Below, in pieces: positions 8,505 through 20,651 of a DNA stretch of 64,000 bases. Position 1 is the first letter of the stretch. Each line of letters starts with the position of its first letter. The notes under the pieces are model-generated. The model was not told the origin of the DNA, made no database searches, and was given only the letters and a program-made list of their open reading frames with translations. Position numbers and translations under genes: made by a program. This stretch comes from Ailanthus altissimus (taxonomy: Eukaryota > Streptophyta > Magnoliopsida > Sapindales > Simaroubaceae). Location: contig OX327684.1 in the NCBI GenBank assembly GCA_946807835.1, positions 14,284,501 through 14,348,500 on the forward strand, given 5' to 3'.

Positions 8505-11351
8505 TAACCAGTATCCACGACTGGTAAGAATAAGTATTTATATATGTATAAATATACGTATTTTATTTGTATGTTGGTGATACTTGATTTATATATTGTT
8601 ATTAGTAGTGTTTGTATAGGTTAAGGTGATACTATTAGCATTGGGTTTAATTGCAAGACTTTAGATTTATTTTAGGGACCAAATTGTAATACTTTGAAAG
8701 TTTTTGGGGTAAATTCGTAAATACCAAAAATTAGTCACTTAGTATAAAAATACACTTTTAAAACCCTAATTCTCTCATTTTGGTCGAGCTACCTCTTTTA
8801 GAGAGAGAGAAGAGAGAAAAGAGGGGAGAGAAAGAGAAGAAGGAGAAGAAAAAGAAGAAGAAATTGGAATTTTGGATTTTAAGAGGTATATCACAACTAT
8901 TTCTCAATTTATTGGTGTTAATTATGTTAATTTCTTTAAGTTTTGATTTCTGGAAAAATGTATAATTGAGGATTTGATGTGTATTTCGTATGATATTTTG
9001 AGAATTGATGATGATCTATAAGATAGTTTGATAAATCATGATGGATTGTAGAATTTCTGCTTGATAGTCTCTTGATCCAAGAATTTTATAAATTGTTGTG
9101 ATTCGATTCTGGTTTTAAATTTTGAGTATACGGAATTAGACATGTTTAGTATCATCTGAGACTTTGAATCGATTCAAAATTCCAGAAATTGAATTTTTTG
9201 TGAATTTACCAAAATGACCCTGAAATTCTGGAAATTTCCTATGTGAACAGTATAATACAGTGACGAACAATGTTTGTCCTACTGAATGATCTTCAAAAAT
9301 TACGAATTTGTGGAATATGATAAGTTTATATGTCTAATATGATATACTCGGAATTGAGAATTTAGATCAATGTGGTTGAAATGTTATGATTTTCTAAAGT
9401 ATATCCGCTCATTACAGTATTTGATTAACAGATTTTTAAAGCTAGAGAATGAAATAGTTTTAAAATACTTTTGGCAGTTATTTTGAAGTAAAATATTTAT
9501 CATGAATTGGGATATGTGCCAAGAGTATTTCTGTGGTAGTTTTACAATTTTTGAGTTAGTATATGATTTTATAAAATTAAGAGATTTAATACTGTTCAGT
9601 AAGTATCTTTATCTTGTCAGGTTAGTAGTTTGGATTCGATGGTATGTATGGAATGGATTGTGTAGGAATTTTGATATAATATTCATATATAAGAAGGATA
9701 TATGAGTTAAGAAAGATATATTCTGATTTTGGAGTAATTGGACATCATTTGATCTATTAGAAAATTTTGTTAAGTGTAAGTGATCAGAATGACAGGTTTT
9801 GGAGAAACCAAGTATTTAGACCAATTTGATGTGATAAATGCATTGTGTATAATTTTGTAAGCTATTTAAAGTATTTTGTGTGAATTTTGAGGCTTATGAA
9901 AGGATTAATCTCCATTGATAGGTTAAGGAGATTTAAGCCTTGTATTTGAAAGTGTTAAGAGGTAAGTATACTAGACTTTTTACTGAAATCACAATAAACA
10001 TAGTAATTGTTTTGTATGATTTTGCAAATGGGGTTAAGAATATGTTTATGTTATGTCAAAGTATATTTTGATATGAAATGTGAATATATGTTTCTGAATG
10101 TGAGCATTGACATTGAGCATGGACATACATGTGTTTTTGTAAGTGAGCTTTCAAAATAAGATGTGTTTAATAAAGAAAGCTTTTGAAGTGTAATATGTCC
10201 ATGAGAAATATTTTGTATTTTGAGGGTACTTGAACTCACTGTTAACTTAGTAGGCATTTTATGTGATTTGTGGAGCCTTTATGTGTGGCCTTTCCTTCGG
10301 GATTGGTATATGTTATGTGTTTCGTATGTAGGGAGGATCCTATTGGTACCTAAAGGAAGTGTGAGTCATCACATTCGTGTGGTGGCGTATTGGTACATGT
10401 GAGAGGACTCACCGATGATCAGGGTGAGGGTTTGGCTTTTACCTTCGGGCATAAGCGTTATATATGTGTGATTTAAAGACCTCACTTGTACTATTCCTCT
10501 CATACGGTATGTCACCTACGAGTGACATTTGGCTCATTATGTGATATGTGATATGTAAGTCATACTAAGTAGTAGTTGAGTGATGGTATTCCTATTATGT
10601 GTTTTGAAAGAATGTGTAAGCGCTTACATGATATGTGATTTGATAAGATTATGATTTTGATTGATCACAGTATATCATACATATGCATTGTGTACATATA
10701 TGTATTTGTATTTGATATATGAAAAACTAGTATGCTTACTGAGTTTTATACTCATTATAGTTTATGGTGATTTCAGGTAAATAAGGTACATGTGTGCTTA
10801 GCGGATTTGGCAAGGCTTCTGCTGTTCCTTGGGTTCCCTAAGTTGCTAGGTTGTTGTGTGTTTCATTTGGGGACACGTGGGATAGGATATTTGGTTTGTC
10901 CCTATTGAATAAATACTTATGTATTATCTCATTGTGTGTGGATTGGATTTGGTTTAAGTTTTATAAAGTGTGGTTATTGGATGATTTTAAGTAAGAATTT
11001 GCAATGGATATATTCTGGGCTCCCGGTAACAAAGTTGCTACTGGTGACGTAGTAGAGTGTTAATCTATGAGAAAACTCTGCGTATCTCCGGTTTAATAAT
11101 TGTCCCAGTCATAATTCAATTGCTATAATTCTGAAAGAAATTGAAATGAATGTTTAAATATTGTCAAGAGAAGTTTATATTTATATGTTAGGTTATGGTT
11201 GATTTTAATGTTGAACTTACTAGCAACTTGCTAAGGATTTCTGTGTTGAATGAAAGTTGAAAATTTTGTGTAATATTATTTATGAGTGCACATGCAGTGA
11301 ATGAATGTAAGTGATGTCGTGTGTCGGATCTTTTGGGTCTGGGGCGTGACA
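8500..11351 (+). repeat. 3' LTR of the young retrotransposon
   Basis: A 2852-bp copy of 1898-4749 at a constant offset of 6602. I saw four substitutions and no indels. The right target duplication TGTTC is at 11352-11356, and MULE-derived sequence resumes immediately after. Confidence 0.96.
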
Positions 11352-11356
11352 TGTTC

Positions 11357-11910
11357 TTTATGAGTTATAATTGTATTTTAAAGTCATGTAGTTATGGGCC
11401 TTATTTGACTAGTTAATTTGTATTTTTTTTACGATTGCGTTTAATTGATAAGTTTATTATATTTCTTTTTTTTTCAATGTCGTTAATAATGCATGCTTTG
11501 ACTAATTATATGCTTTGACCAAAGTTCGTTATCAACCTTGGGAAATTCTATGAGGCAAACCCTAAAATGTTTCTTAATTTCCTTTTAGATATATTCTTAT
11601 AAACATGGGAAATTTATTTTATTTTCTAAAATTCCTAGATTAAAACGGACAGAGTTTTCCCTATTTTTTCTCAAAATCTATATTTCATAAACTTGCAGAA
11701 AATACACTTCAAATATTTCTCACATCTCTTAGCTGTAAAAGGGACCTCTCGTCCCTACCCAAATCAATCAACATCCTTTTACAATTTACAATAAAATGTA
11801 TAAAATACATAAAAAACTTTATAAACACACAAAATTTAATTTTCTTTTACTATTTTTTTGCATATTTCCATAAGTCAATCGCAATTTTGGTCCTAAAAAA
11901 TGACTCATGC
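11357..11910. other. Non-coding part of the MULE between the two convergent genes
   Basis: AT-rich sequence continuing the region interrupted at 1892. It should hold the 3' untranslated parts of both convergent MULE genes. No frame of interest was seen. Confidence 0.45.
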
Positions 11911-14850
11911 TCAAGACCAAAATCTAGGGGATGAACACATCAAAAACTCTAGAAACATACAAACATAAACCCCACAATCCCCACTATTCATTGTCTGCTG
12001 TGGCACTCCATCCTTTAATCTAATTACATGAAAATGGGTTAAGTCAGGTGTAATTTGTCGTTGCTCATATAATCTACAAGCATCTAGGTAACGGGATAAC
12101 AACGTAGCAAATGGTAGGACATGATTCTCAATCACGCCATCGGTAAATCCCTTGATGCTAAAATCGTAGATCAATATTTGCCGATGTAAGATGTCCACCT
12201 CAGCCGTCACCTAATGCTGTTGATTGTAGTTGACAAGAATATAAACCTACATAAAATTTAAATAAGTCTTACAAATAGTACCATAAGTTATAAACAAAAA
12301 TAACAACATTCACACAAAATATTATATTTTACCTTATTAACCTCAATCCACATACGTGCACCGAGTAAATCTTCTTTAGCGCCTTGAGCATATGCCATCA
12401 CTTCATCACTCCATACAATGCCAGTCATGTCATTTTTGTGCTGCTCATAAAGGAGTCTAAAAGTCTCCTACAAATGCAAGGCCATCGAATAATCAATAAA
12501 ATTGAAATAACAAAATATAATTAATTTAATTCATCACTCACAAAGAAGTACGAATCCACAAAAGTGGACAATTGAGGCAATGCATTAGTGCAACCGTATT
12601 GCCTAAGCCGAATCACCTTCAAATACTCATTAATATGCTGCATTAAGAAACAATAACCGTCAAGTGAATGTGTAAATTTAAAAAAAAATAAAATAAGATA
12701 ATTATTGAATAATTTACTTACAAAGTCATCCAGCCCGCTGTGTAGCAATTCCTGAAACCATGCCGGGTTAGCGTCTAGCCCAGGTAAGCTGACTACACCC
12801 TCATCCTTGTCCATCCAGGCCTGAAACTCAACCATGATAGTCGAGTCTATCTGTTACAATGGATTCATGTCTGCTTGAGGTTGTACTTCAATTTCAAATT
12901 TCTTCTTCTCATGTATCCTTTGTGGAAATGGATTTGTATATGGGGTGTGCAAATACCATGCAGGCCTATACGGTCTCCCAAATTGACTCACTCCCTTATG
13001 CGGGGCAGGCAAGATCTCAACACTTACAGGACTGTCAATCAGTGGCTGGGGCAATATATTATGACCAGTAGCTGGGGTCTGAAAATCATATTGACAGCCT
13101 GCCGGTGTGTTCTCTCTAAACTAAAATATATGTATATATTAAAATAAATCAAACTGCAATTAAGGTAACGGAAAATTATTGCGTTTAAAATTTATTTTGC
13201 TTACCATATTATGGCTTTCGTTCTGTTGGAATAAGCATGACTACCTAAACCACATCATTATTTACTGTGTCTGCCATGTAAGATCAGTTCGGAGTTGATT
13301 AACACTTGTTAAAATTTCATCTCTATCCTTGTCCATTCTTTGTAGAAGTGCAGCTTGAGTACGCTCAAATCTCTTAATCATCTCCTCCTGCAGCTGTTCA
13401 ATCTGATGTGTTACGCCATGGTCTGCAGATGCACTGTGTTCAGACTACAAGAAACATAAGCATAATTAATGACTTATTTAGAAATATTAGAAATATATGA
13501 AAATTTCTCTTTAGTTAATCACGTAAATAAGTAATATACCGTTGCTCCTGCCACTGGTGCTGACATTTGTAGGTTTGTCCATTCATATCCACCCCCCTCC
13601 ACATCCATAACATCATCGTTAGGGTTGCTGAAATGGGCATAGGTCCTAGGGCGCTTACTGTAATCAAACATATTTGGTAAGTCCCCATCATAACTTCCGC
13701 TTGGACTGCCTACACGTCTAACCAGACGCACAATTGTCTCTTTCTTCTCATGGTCTTTTGGTACTAATTTACGATGTATCGAAAGAACCTATAAATCAAC
13801 CAACCATATTAAGTTATGCTTAAAATAAAATAAAAGTTATAAACCAATATATATATTTTTCATTCATATCAACACATACCAAATCTTTTCCTAATATTGT
13901 ATCCTGAACCTCATCGAACAATGGAGTCCCTCGAGTCGTCCAATTCAAAATACGAGGGAAGTGATCACCATTATGATAACAAAAAATCTCTCTGCACACT
14001 GGAATTGCCTCGAAAATTTATACCTAATATAATTATTTTTAAAATATAAGTTTGACGTATACAAAATAAATATATAATTAAGATCAAAAAGTTAAGTACA
14101 AAAAAATTATGGCGTACCAGAAATGCGTGCGAAAAGCCATACACGTTGTAACTCTCAAACTTCTTCTGTGCAAACCCTTTCCTATTTATTTTCTCAAGTT
14201 TTTGGAATGCAGCCTTCTTAAGTGAGTTATGAAGCACGGTCCATGCAATATTGCCCCATGGATATTTATTAAACTCATCAAGGTCATCCACTAAACATAG
14301 AATAAAATTTTGAATCCCACTACGCTCGTCACGTGGGATCAAAATACGATTCACAAAATAAAATAAACTCAACTTTACTGCATCTGCATCGTCCATTTTC
14401 TCCAAATTCAGACGTGCGTACCATTGATCAAGAAATATGTAAGATAATTTTTTTACCCCAGAAAAATATGTATCCTATAATCGAGTGCCCAATTTTCTAT
14501 GCAGCTGCTGGACGAGAGGGTAATCTCGCATTTGTAGTCCAATGATTAGTACAAACTCCTGCCGGCTAAATCGGATGCGTTTCCTCCCTATGTAAAATCA
14601 CATCTCATCTTCTAAATTAGAGGTATGCACCTCATGCAACAATAACTCGTGCACCAAAATATTAGAGAATGTCAACTCTGACATATCTAAGAAATGCCCC
14701 ATACACATCTGCCTAAATAATATTTTCTGATTTTTTGTCAGTTTATCTTTTATACAATTTAGACCCCACATCTTCGCATAAGCCGTCACTGATGCACGAA
14801 AAAATATATGCTCTAGAATTCTATATTTTTTCGATACGTTCTCTTTCCTA
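11911..14850 (-). pseudogene. ULP1-like protease / DUF1985 gene carried by the MULE, broken
   Basis: Read on -, the N-terminal part matches DUF1985: MCMGHFLDMSE, then LVHELLLHEV (about 14600-14710), a TGA in place of the usual Trp in DEM*FYIG, FSRQEFVLIIGLQM, and VKLSLFYFVNRIL...LVDDLDEFNKYPWG (about 14220-14400). Low-complexity pieces follow (13519-13731, 12521-13054). The C-terminus is a C48 (ULP1/SENP) peptidase: the catalytic His codon is at 12214-12216 but the next codon is TAG where HW is expected, then ILIYDF, QQTMNSGDCGVYVCMF with the catalytic Cys. Several exons separated by AT-rich introns are likely, so exact limits are uncertain. DUF1985-ULP1 genes are known cargo of plant MULEs (Kaonashi/KI-MULE type), where ULP1 would remove SUMO. 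Two stops at conserved Trp positions indicate this copy is dead. Confidence 0.85.
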
Positions 14851-15380
14851 TAACAATAAAAAATAAAATAAAATATATTAATATTAGAAAAAATAATAAT
14901 AAGAAAAAAGTTCATAAATAACATGCTACATATAACATACAATATTATTTACAGAAATAATTAATTTAACATACATAAAAATCATAATACATTATAATAA
15001 TTAATTACTAACATATTAATCAACATATTATAATAAAATCAAACCAAAATTAATAATTAATTACTAACATATTAATCAACATTAATGATATATTAAAATC
15101 AAAATAATCATATATAAATTATAATTACATAAGGTATTCACAATAATAATAAAAAATGTTACAAACCAAAATTAATGAGTTATTTAAACAAAATTTTCCA
15201 TCTATTAGATCAATTCCTTGTAAATTTTATTTATGAAATTTTTTCTTTATTTAATTTAAATAAAATTACATTTATCTAAATTCTATTAATATAATTTTAT
15301 TAATATATTTAATGCCTTAATTAATTTAAATAACATTACAATTTAATTAATTTTAAAAAATCAAATTCAAAAAACAATTC
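14851..15380. other. Very AT-rich non-coding stretch
   Basis: Long A/T runs with repeated ATTAATTA-like words (AACATATTAATCAACAT occurs twice near 15009-15082). Probably the 5' flank or intron of the ULP1-like gene. No coding sequence seen. Confidence 0.45.
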
Positions 15381-15540
15381 GACGTGGCATCTTATATAGG
15401 CGCTACGTGGCGAACAGTGCGGCATCGCGGACGTCCGCGATACGCCCTAAAGGCGTATCGCGGGAACGCACCGCGGGCCCGAGATGGCCCCGAGATTGGC
15501 AACGGCGGTCGGCCGCCGTCTGCATCGCGAATATCGACCC
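15381..15540. other. GC-rich palindromic block
   Basis: A sharp GC-rich island in an AT-rich setting. It contains an 18-bp perfect palindrome (15424-15441, ATCGCGGACGTCCGCGAT). Overlapping it is a 12-bp perfect hairpin (15435-15446 with 15452-15463, CCGCGATACGCC/GGCGTATCGCGG, loop CTAAA). Two ACGTGGC (G-box-like) words sit at about 15382 and 15404 around TATATAG. It lies upstream of the ULP1-like gene and could be its promoter or a subterminal MULE region. Frames read through it look like chance. Confidence 0.6.
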
Positions 15541-17185
15541 AAAAATCTTATTTTTTGTCCATTTTCAACGTTTCTTACATCATTCAAACCCATTTTTCAC
15601 GTAGAATTTAATAATTTCATCTATTTCTAACTTCAAATACAAATTCTAATAAATTTCTAACAATTTTATAAAGAATTTAAATTTTTTAAAAGTTAAACAA
15701 AACTCACCAAAATTCGATCATTTCTTTTGTTTGAAGTGAGAAATATGTTGTATAAGTTTCGACTTATGCAATAATAACTTTAAAATTTTTGATCTAATAA
15801 TTTTCAGTGATTTTAGTTATTTCGATAATTTTTGAATGAGAGAATCGTTAATATGATATATGGACAAATATGTCCAAAATATAAATATTTGGTTGATAAA
15901 ATGTATTTTATTTTGATATGATTAAAAAAATATAATAAAAAAAAAAAAAATTATTTGTGAAAATTTTTCTTTAATTTTCTACTTATTACCCTTTAAATTC
16001 TGACAACTTCTATTAAACTGCTACTTTCTTTCAGTAAACAAATGAGAGCTGGCCATGGATCTGTAATCTTACCAAATCTCACCCCAAAACAAAATAAAAT
16101 TTTAAAACAATATAAAATATTTAGGTAGAGAAAATTAGATAAGAAATGAATGAAATAGGTGTACTTGTCGGTTTTAAAAGAACTTGGGTGACGTGGACCC
16201 TTTCTCTCCTTTTGTGCCCAAAGTCTTCGTTTCTACTCTACTCTATTGCCTCGGAATTTTTTGAGTTTATTTACCTAAATGTCCTTCACCCCTTTTCTGT
16301 TCACGTGCTTTAATTTGGACGGTCCACGTCTATTGCTTATGATGTGGCTGATGAATGAAGATGAATGATGGGACAAAAGCATATGCAAAATTGTTTCAAG
16401 TTTTTTTTTTTTAGAACGGAATAAAGATTGAATTTATTTATTTTTCTTGTTATTGTTATTTCATTAATATAACTATATATTTTTGCAAATACTAATGTGA
16501 ACGGGATAAAAGCTAATATTATTTATTTTATTAATTAAAAACACATAAAAACAAGGAACTTATCGTGTTGTGATCCAACACCACATTTTTTACTTAAGAA
16601 TATGCTTGGAACTAAAAACTTTTTATATATATATTGTAATATATAATTAAAAAATACTTTTAAATAATTTAACATATTTTATTGAAGAAATGTTGGTGAG
16701 CATTTGGAATACAATAAAAATGATTGATTTTTTATATAAAAAAAATAGAAAACAGTTTCCTTTACAAAAACTATGTATGTTGGTTAATCCAATTGACAAT
16801 TTCGTTTAGCTTAGGTAGTTCACTTAACATAATTAATTAATTTACGTAACTTAGGTTGGTAAATAAATATCGACGTGAAATTTCTAACACAACCTTTTTT
16901 TTGAATATGTAAGATATATAGTTATATCTAACTTAAAAGTTAAGTGAAACAAAATCTTTGACTTTGTGGCTATTGACCCCCAAATTCGATAATGTACGAG
17001 TCAACGAGTTAAATTGATGATTGTTGAGTTACTTGAATAGTTGGACTTATAATGTCAAGAATAAGATAAGATTAAAATGATTTGATCGCTCTTTTTTTAC
17101 AGATACCTCATTTGATAAGAACCCTACAATTAAAGAAGAAAGTAAAGCAACACTAGATTGTTTTTGGTATAGGCATTTCAATATT
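15541..17185. other. Intergenic, no gene recognised
   Basis: Mostly AT-rich. A less biased segment at about 16190-16380 includes CACGTG-like words but no open frame. The right end of the MULE should fall in or before this stretch, but its TIR cannot be paired because the left TIR is outside the window. Confidence 0.4.
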
Positions 17186-18574
17186 TAAGTTTGTAATCGT
17201 TTAGAAAAATAAAAGATAGAGTGAGAAAATAAAGGGAGTTGTAATGATTGGCTCATGTGTTTAAACATTGAGGATAATAATTCTAAGAATTCAAACATTC
17301 GGAGAGCATAATGGAATTCTTTGATAATACAGAATACATAATTTTGTATATATATATATATATACCTCTCAATATGAGCCTCAATGTTGTGAGTAATTTT
17401 TTTTAATACTATTTGATCTTTAGTGTAAAATTTCTTTTCTATTTATAAAGTGGGGATGTAGGTTTAACCCATAATATTTAAATTCTTTTTAAAATTCGAA
17501 AGTCTTGTGAAATTTTTTTTTTTCAAGATTCTCTTATCTGAGTTTTATCAAAATTGAACAAACTCTTTTTTTTGCCATAATAAGACATGTGTCACGATTT
17601 TAGGGATGTCCTTAAATTAAAGGATCTTTCTCTAATAAGCTTGACATGCTTAAGTTAGTAATCGTTTAAAAAAAAAAGATAGAGTGAGAAAATAAATGGA
17701 GCTGTAATGATTGTTTCATGTGTTTAAACCTTGAGGATGATAATCCTAAGATTTCAGACCTTCAGAGAGCATAATGGAACTCTTTGATAATACAGAATAC
17801 ATAATTTTGCATATATATATATATATATATATTTGAATATGAGCCTCAATGCTGTGATTAATGTTTTTTAATATGTCTATTTGATCCTTAGTGTAGAATT
17901 ATTTCTCTATTTATAAAGTGGAGATATAGGTTTAACACATAGTATTTAAACTTTTTTTAGAATTCGAAAGCCTCGTGGACTTTTTTTTTTCAAGATTTTA
18001 CTATCTGAGTCTTATTAAAATTGAACAAACTCTTTTCTTGCCCTAATATGACTTGTACCGTGACTTTAGGGATGTCCTTGAATTAAGGGATATTTTCATA
18101 ATAAGCTTGACCTTATCTACAATTCTCTATAACTTTCATAAGTTAAAGTCATTTCATGAATTTTTCTTTGACTTTCAAGGTGGTCGAGTTTGGACCCGTC
18201 TTCTGCTCCATAAGCAAAGATTGTTCCTTTTATTTAAAAACTGATCAAACATGGTAGCCTGGTTATGACTAGTTTTCTGACCACTTCTAAAAGTAGTAAG
18301 TTTTATTGAGTAGGGTAGTCAAGTTGTGACTAATGCTCTAACCATCTAGATGAAAGCGTAGATCTTTATTTTAAAGTTTGACCAAACAAGGTAGCTGGAT
18401 TATGACTAATGTTCTAACCAGCTTAAAGGTTATAGATTATCTCTTCTCATTTGGAGCCTGATCGAGCAGGGTAGCCAGGTTATGAATAATGTTTTGACCA
18501 GCTTAGAGATGGTCCCATGGTTTGAGGACATATCTAGTTTGATGTTATCTTTTGAGCTTAGACTGAGACCTTTT
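17186..18574 (+). repeat. Tandemly duplicated repeat unit plus GGTAGCCAGGTTATGAC array
   Basis: A unit of about 465 bp (17186-17650) is followed directly by a diverged second copy (17651-about 18115). Both contain the words GAGAGCATAATGGAA and TTGATAATACAGAATACATA followed by a TA run. A further part (18244-18515) holds about four degenerate copies of a motif resembling GGTAGCCAGGTTATGACTAA...ACCAGC at 60-90 bp spacing. A homologous copy lies at 33515-34275, so this is an interspersed repeat, perhaps the 5' part of the gag-like element further right. Solo LTR A interrupts it at 18575. Confidence 0.75.
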
Positions 18575-20646
18575 TGTCGGGGGATCTAATACATGTGAGT
18601 GTATGCATTTGTAATTGTGTCTATTGTCTAAAATACGTATCACATACATATTATACGCGACGAAAACGTTTAAATTAACAATAAACATAATAAATAAATA
18701 TATTAATCACATTAATTTATTAGTAAGGTAGATAACTCACCTCAATGTGTAACGTTATACACGTATATCCTTGAAGTTCACATGGAGACCAATTCGCGGG
18801 CAGTTCTAGTCACCAACACGGTGAGCTTGGTGAGCTAGAACAGCAGTCCGATTTTCAGCATGCGATTAACTCTTAATCTCCAAAATGGTCCGGTGTGTGT
18901 TTATACCCTTTTCTTCAAAAAGGATAAGAAATAGAGAATTTGAAGCAATCTATCATAGCTTCAATTGAAAGCATAGAGAAAAATGAAATAATTTCATTCT
19001 CCTTTTTTTTTTCCTTCTTCTTCTTCGGTTTCTCTTCTTTCTTTTCTTTCTCCATTTCTTTCCCTTTTCCTTTCACGGGCCAAATGCCCAACACACACAC
19101 ACACACTTCTCTTCTCACTTTCTCTTTATATATATATAAAATAAAATAATGATATAATATATTATAATATCATATATAAATAATAATAATATATAAATAA
19201 TATAATAAGAGAGATATTTTGATTATTTAACCATTAAATAATTAAAGTATGAAATAACCATTTTGTCCCTCATAAATAGTTACCAAGTCTATCTTCTAGT
19301 GGGTCCCACCAAATTTCACACTTGGGTAAACTCAACTAAGGGTCTACAATACGCCACGTGTCATAATACAATTAGTAAATAACAATTATTAACTAATTAT
19401 TATATTTAACATTTAAATATAGACACGCATGCATTTCCGTGGTAATGCTGAATATTGCTCAATTAAATACTTTAATCTAACACGCTGCCCAAGCGCACAT
19501 TCCATATCGCAGGACTCCCTAGGTCCTACGCCTGATTTTTCAAATGGAACTATTCCTTGAGTCCGTAAGCAATGCCTCACGCACACATCATAGATATACA
19601 AATCAGCTCGTTGAACTATGCAAGTTGAGGTTACAATGCATACGACTAGTCCTTTCGTCATGATATCCTGGATGTGTAGGGATATAGATTATCACCGTCA
19701 AATTCCCTAGTGCTCAGCCATGTCTTATCTCCAAACTTGTATCTCACTGAACAATATGTGCAAACTCCTTTGTCATATTGTTCTACCCTGGCGGAATTCT
19801 TTTCTAGGATTTTATGCTTGTGGCCACAAGCCTTTCCGAGATACAGTCTCAAAGCATCTAGATATCGAACTCCTTAGACGAGCTGATGGATCCCATATCT
19901 ATACACACTAGACTCCATAACATCAGACCATACCTAGCAACACCCAGCGGTCACACTATGAAAGGTTTGTGACATGCGTGGAACCAAAGTATGGTAGATC
20001 ACTTATAAGCACACTATGGCACTCAGGTCAAAGGACCACGTATACTACTCAACTCGAGAGGACCCTTCGTTGGCGGCTTATATGGGATGTTTATCGGAGG
20101 CTCTCATGAGTCTGTCTTATATCCAGTCCTAACTGGATACCCATATGTCAATACGAGCTCCAAGCTCACAGTCGGCTAGGAACGACCATCTATACCCTAT
20201 AGGTATGACTTATGCTGATCTATATATAAAGGTATCCACCGGCAGACCCGTATTAGTAGAAATAGATCAGAGATACTTATTCAAGAACATACTTGCACAA
20301 CTAGCATTTTTTGGAACCCGATTGTAACTATGCAGTTACTAGTATATTCTCAGGTCTATGTCCTAGTACAGACAAGGTTCCAACTCTTGGATCTGCTGAG
20401 TATTATAACCAGCTAACACTTAGCTGTGCTAACATTTATATTTATATCTCTCAGCGTGGTTAACTATAAACCCTTATCTAAACTCCTTTAGATCTGATCC
20501 GAACTCCTTCAGATCTACAATGTCTGTAATGTTACATTGCATCATACCATATAAATGGGTATTAAGGATTAAATGAGAATGTACACTTGTATAAATACAC
20601 AAGTATAAGTACATTCAGGGATGACACGTAAGCACCGACCCTAACA
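18575..20646 (-). mobile_element. Solo LTR A
   Basis: The 2072-bp sequence has inverted ends TGTCGGGG...CCCTAACA and a perfect 5-bp target duplication CTTTT (18570-18574 and 20647-20651). Related copies are B (22226-24275) and C (29379-31558). On -, a TATATATATAAAG run (about 19125-19140) precedes a GA-rich leader, so the LTR reads on -. No internal region lies between paired copies, as expected after LTR-LTR recombination. Removing it restores a sequence like the homologous repeat near 34250-34290. Confidence 0.9.
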
Positions 20647-20651
20647 CTTTT

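Larger units (their letters stand above)
1898..11351 (+). mobile_element. Young non-autonomous Ty3/gypsy-like LTR retrotransposon carrying two antisense genes
   Basis: Two direct repeats of 2852 bp begin TGTAGTAACC and end GGGGCGTGACA. They are flanked by the 5-bp target duplication TGTTC (1893-1897 and 11352-11356). Next to the left LTR is a primer-binding site TGGTATCAGAGC, complementary to initiator tRNA-Met. Before the right LTR is the tail AATTTCGAGGACGAAATTC plus a purine tract, typical of chromovirus (Tekay/Del-like) pol ends. By eye the LTRs differ at about 4 positions in 2852 (near 2359, 2530, 4606 and 4640), so insertion is recent. The 3750-bp interior lacks recognisable gag, protease, RT, RNaseH or integrase. 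It holds a LOG gene and an unidentified 386-codon ORF, both antisense. Movement therefore needed proteins from another element. It sits between the convergent MULE transposase and ULP1 pseudogenes. The chromovirus assignment is inferred only from the PBS and the pol-end motif. Confidence 0.96.

Noticed and set aside
15384..15611. Arg-rich frame on +
   Set aside because: Produced by the GC-rich palindromes; no start context or homologue recognised.
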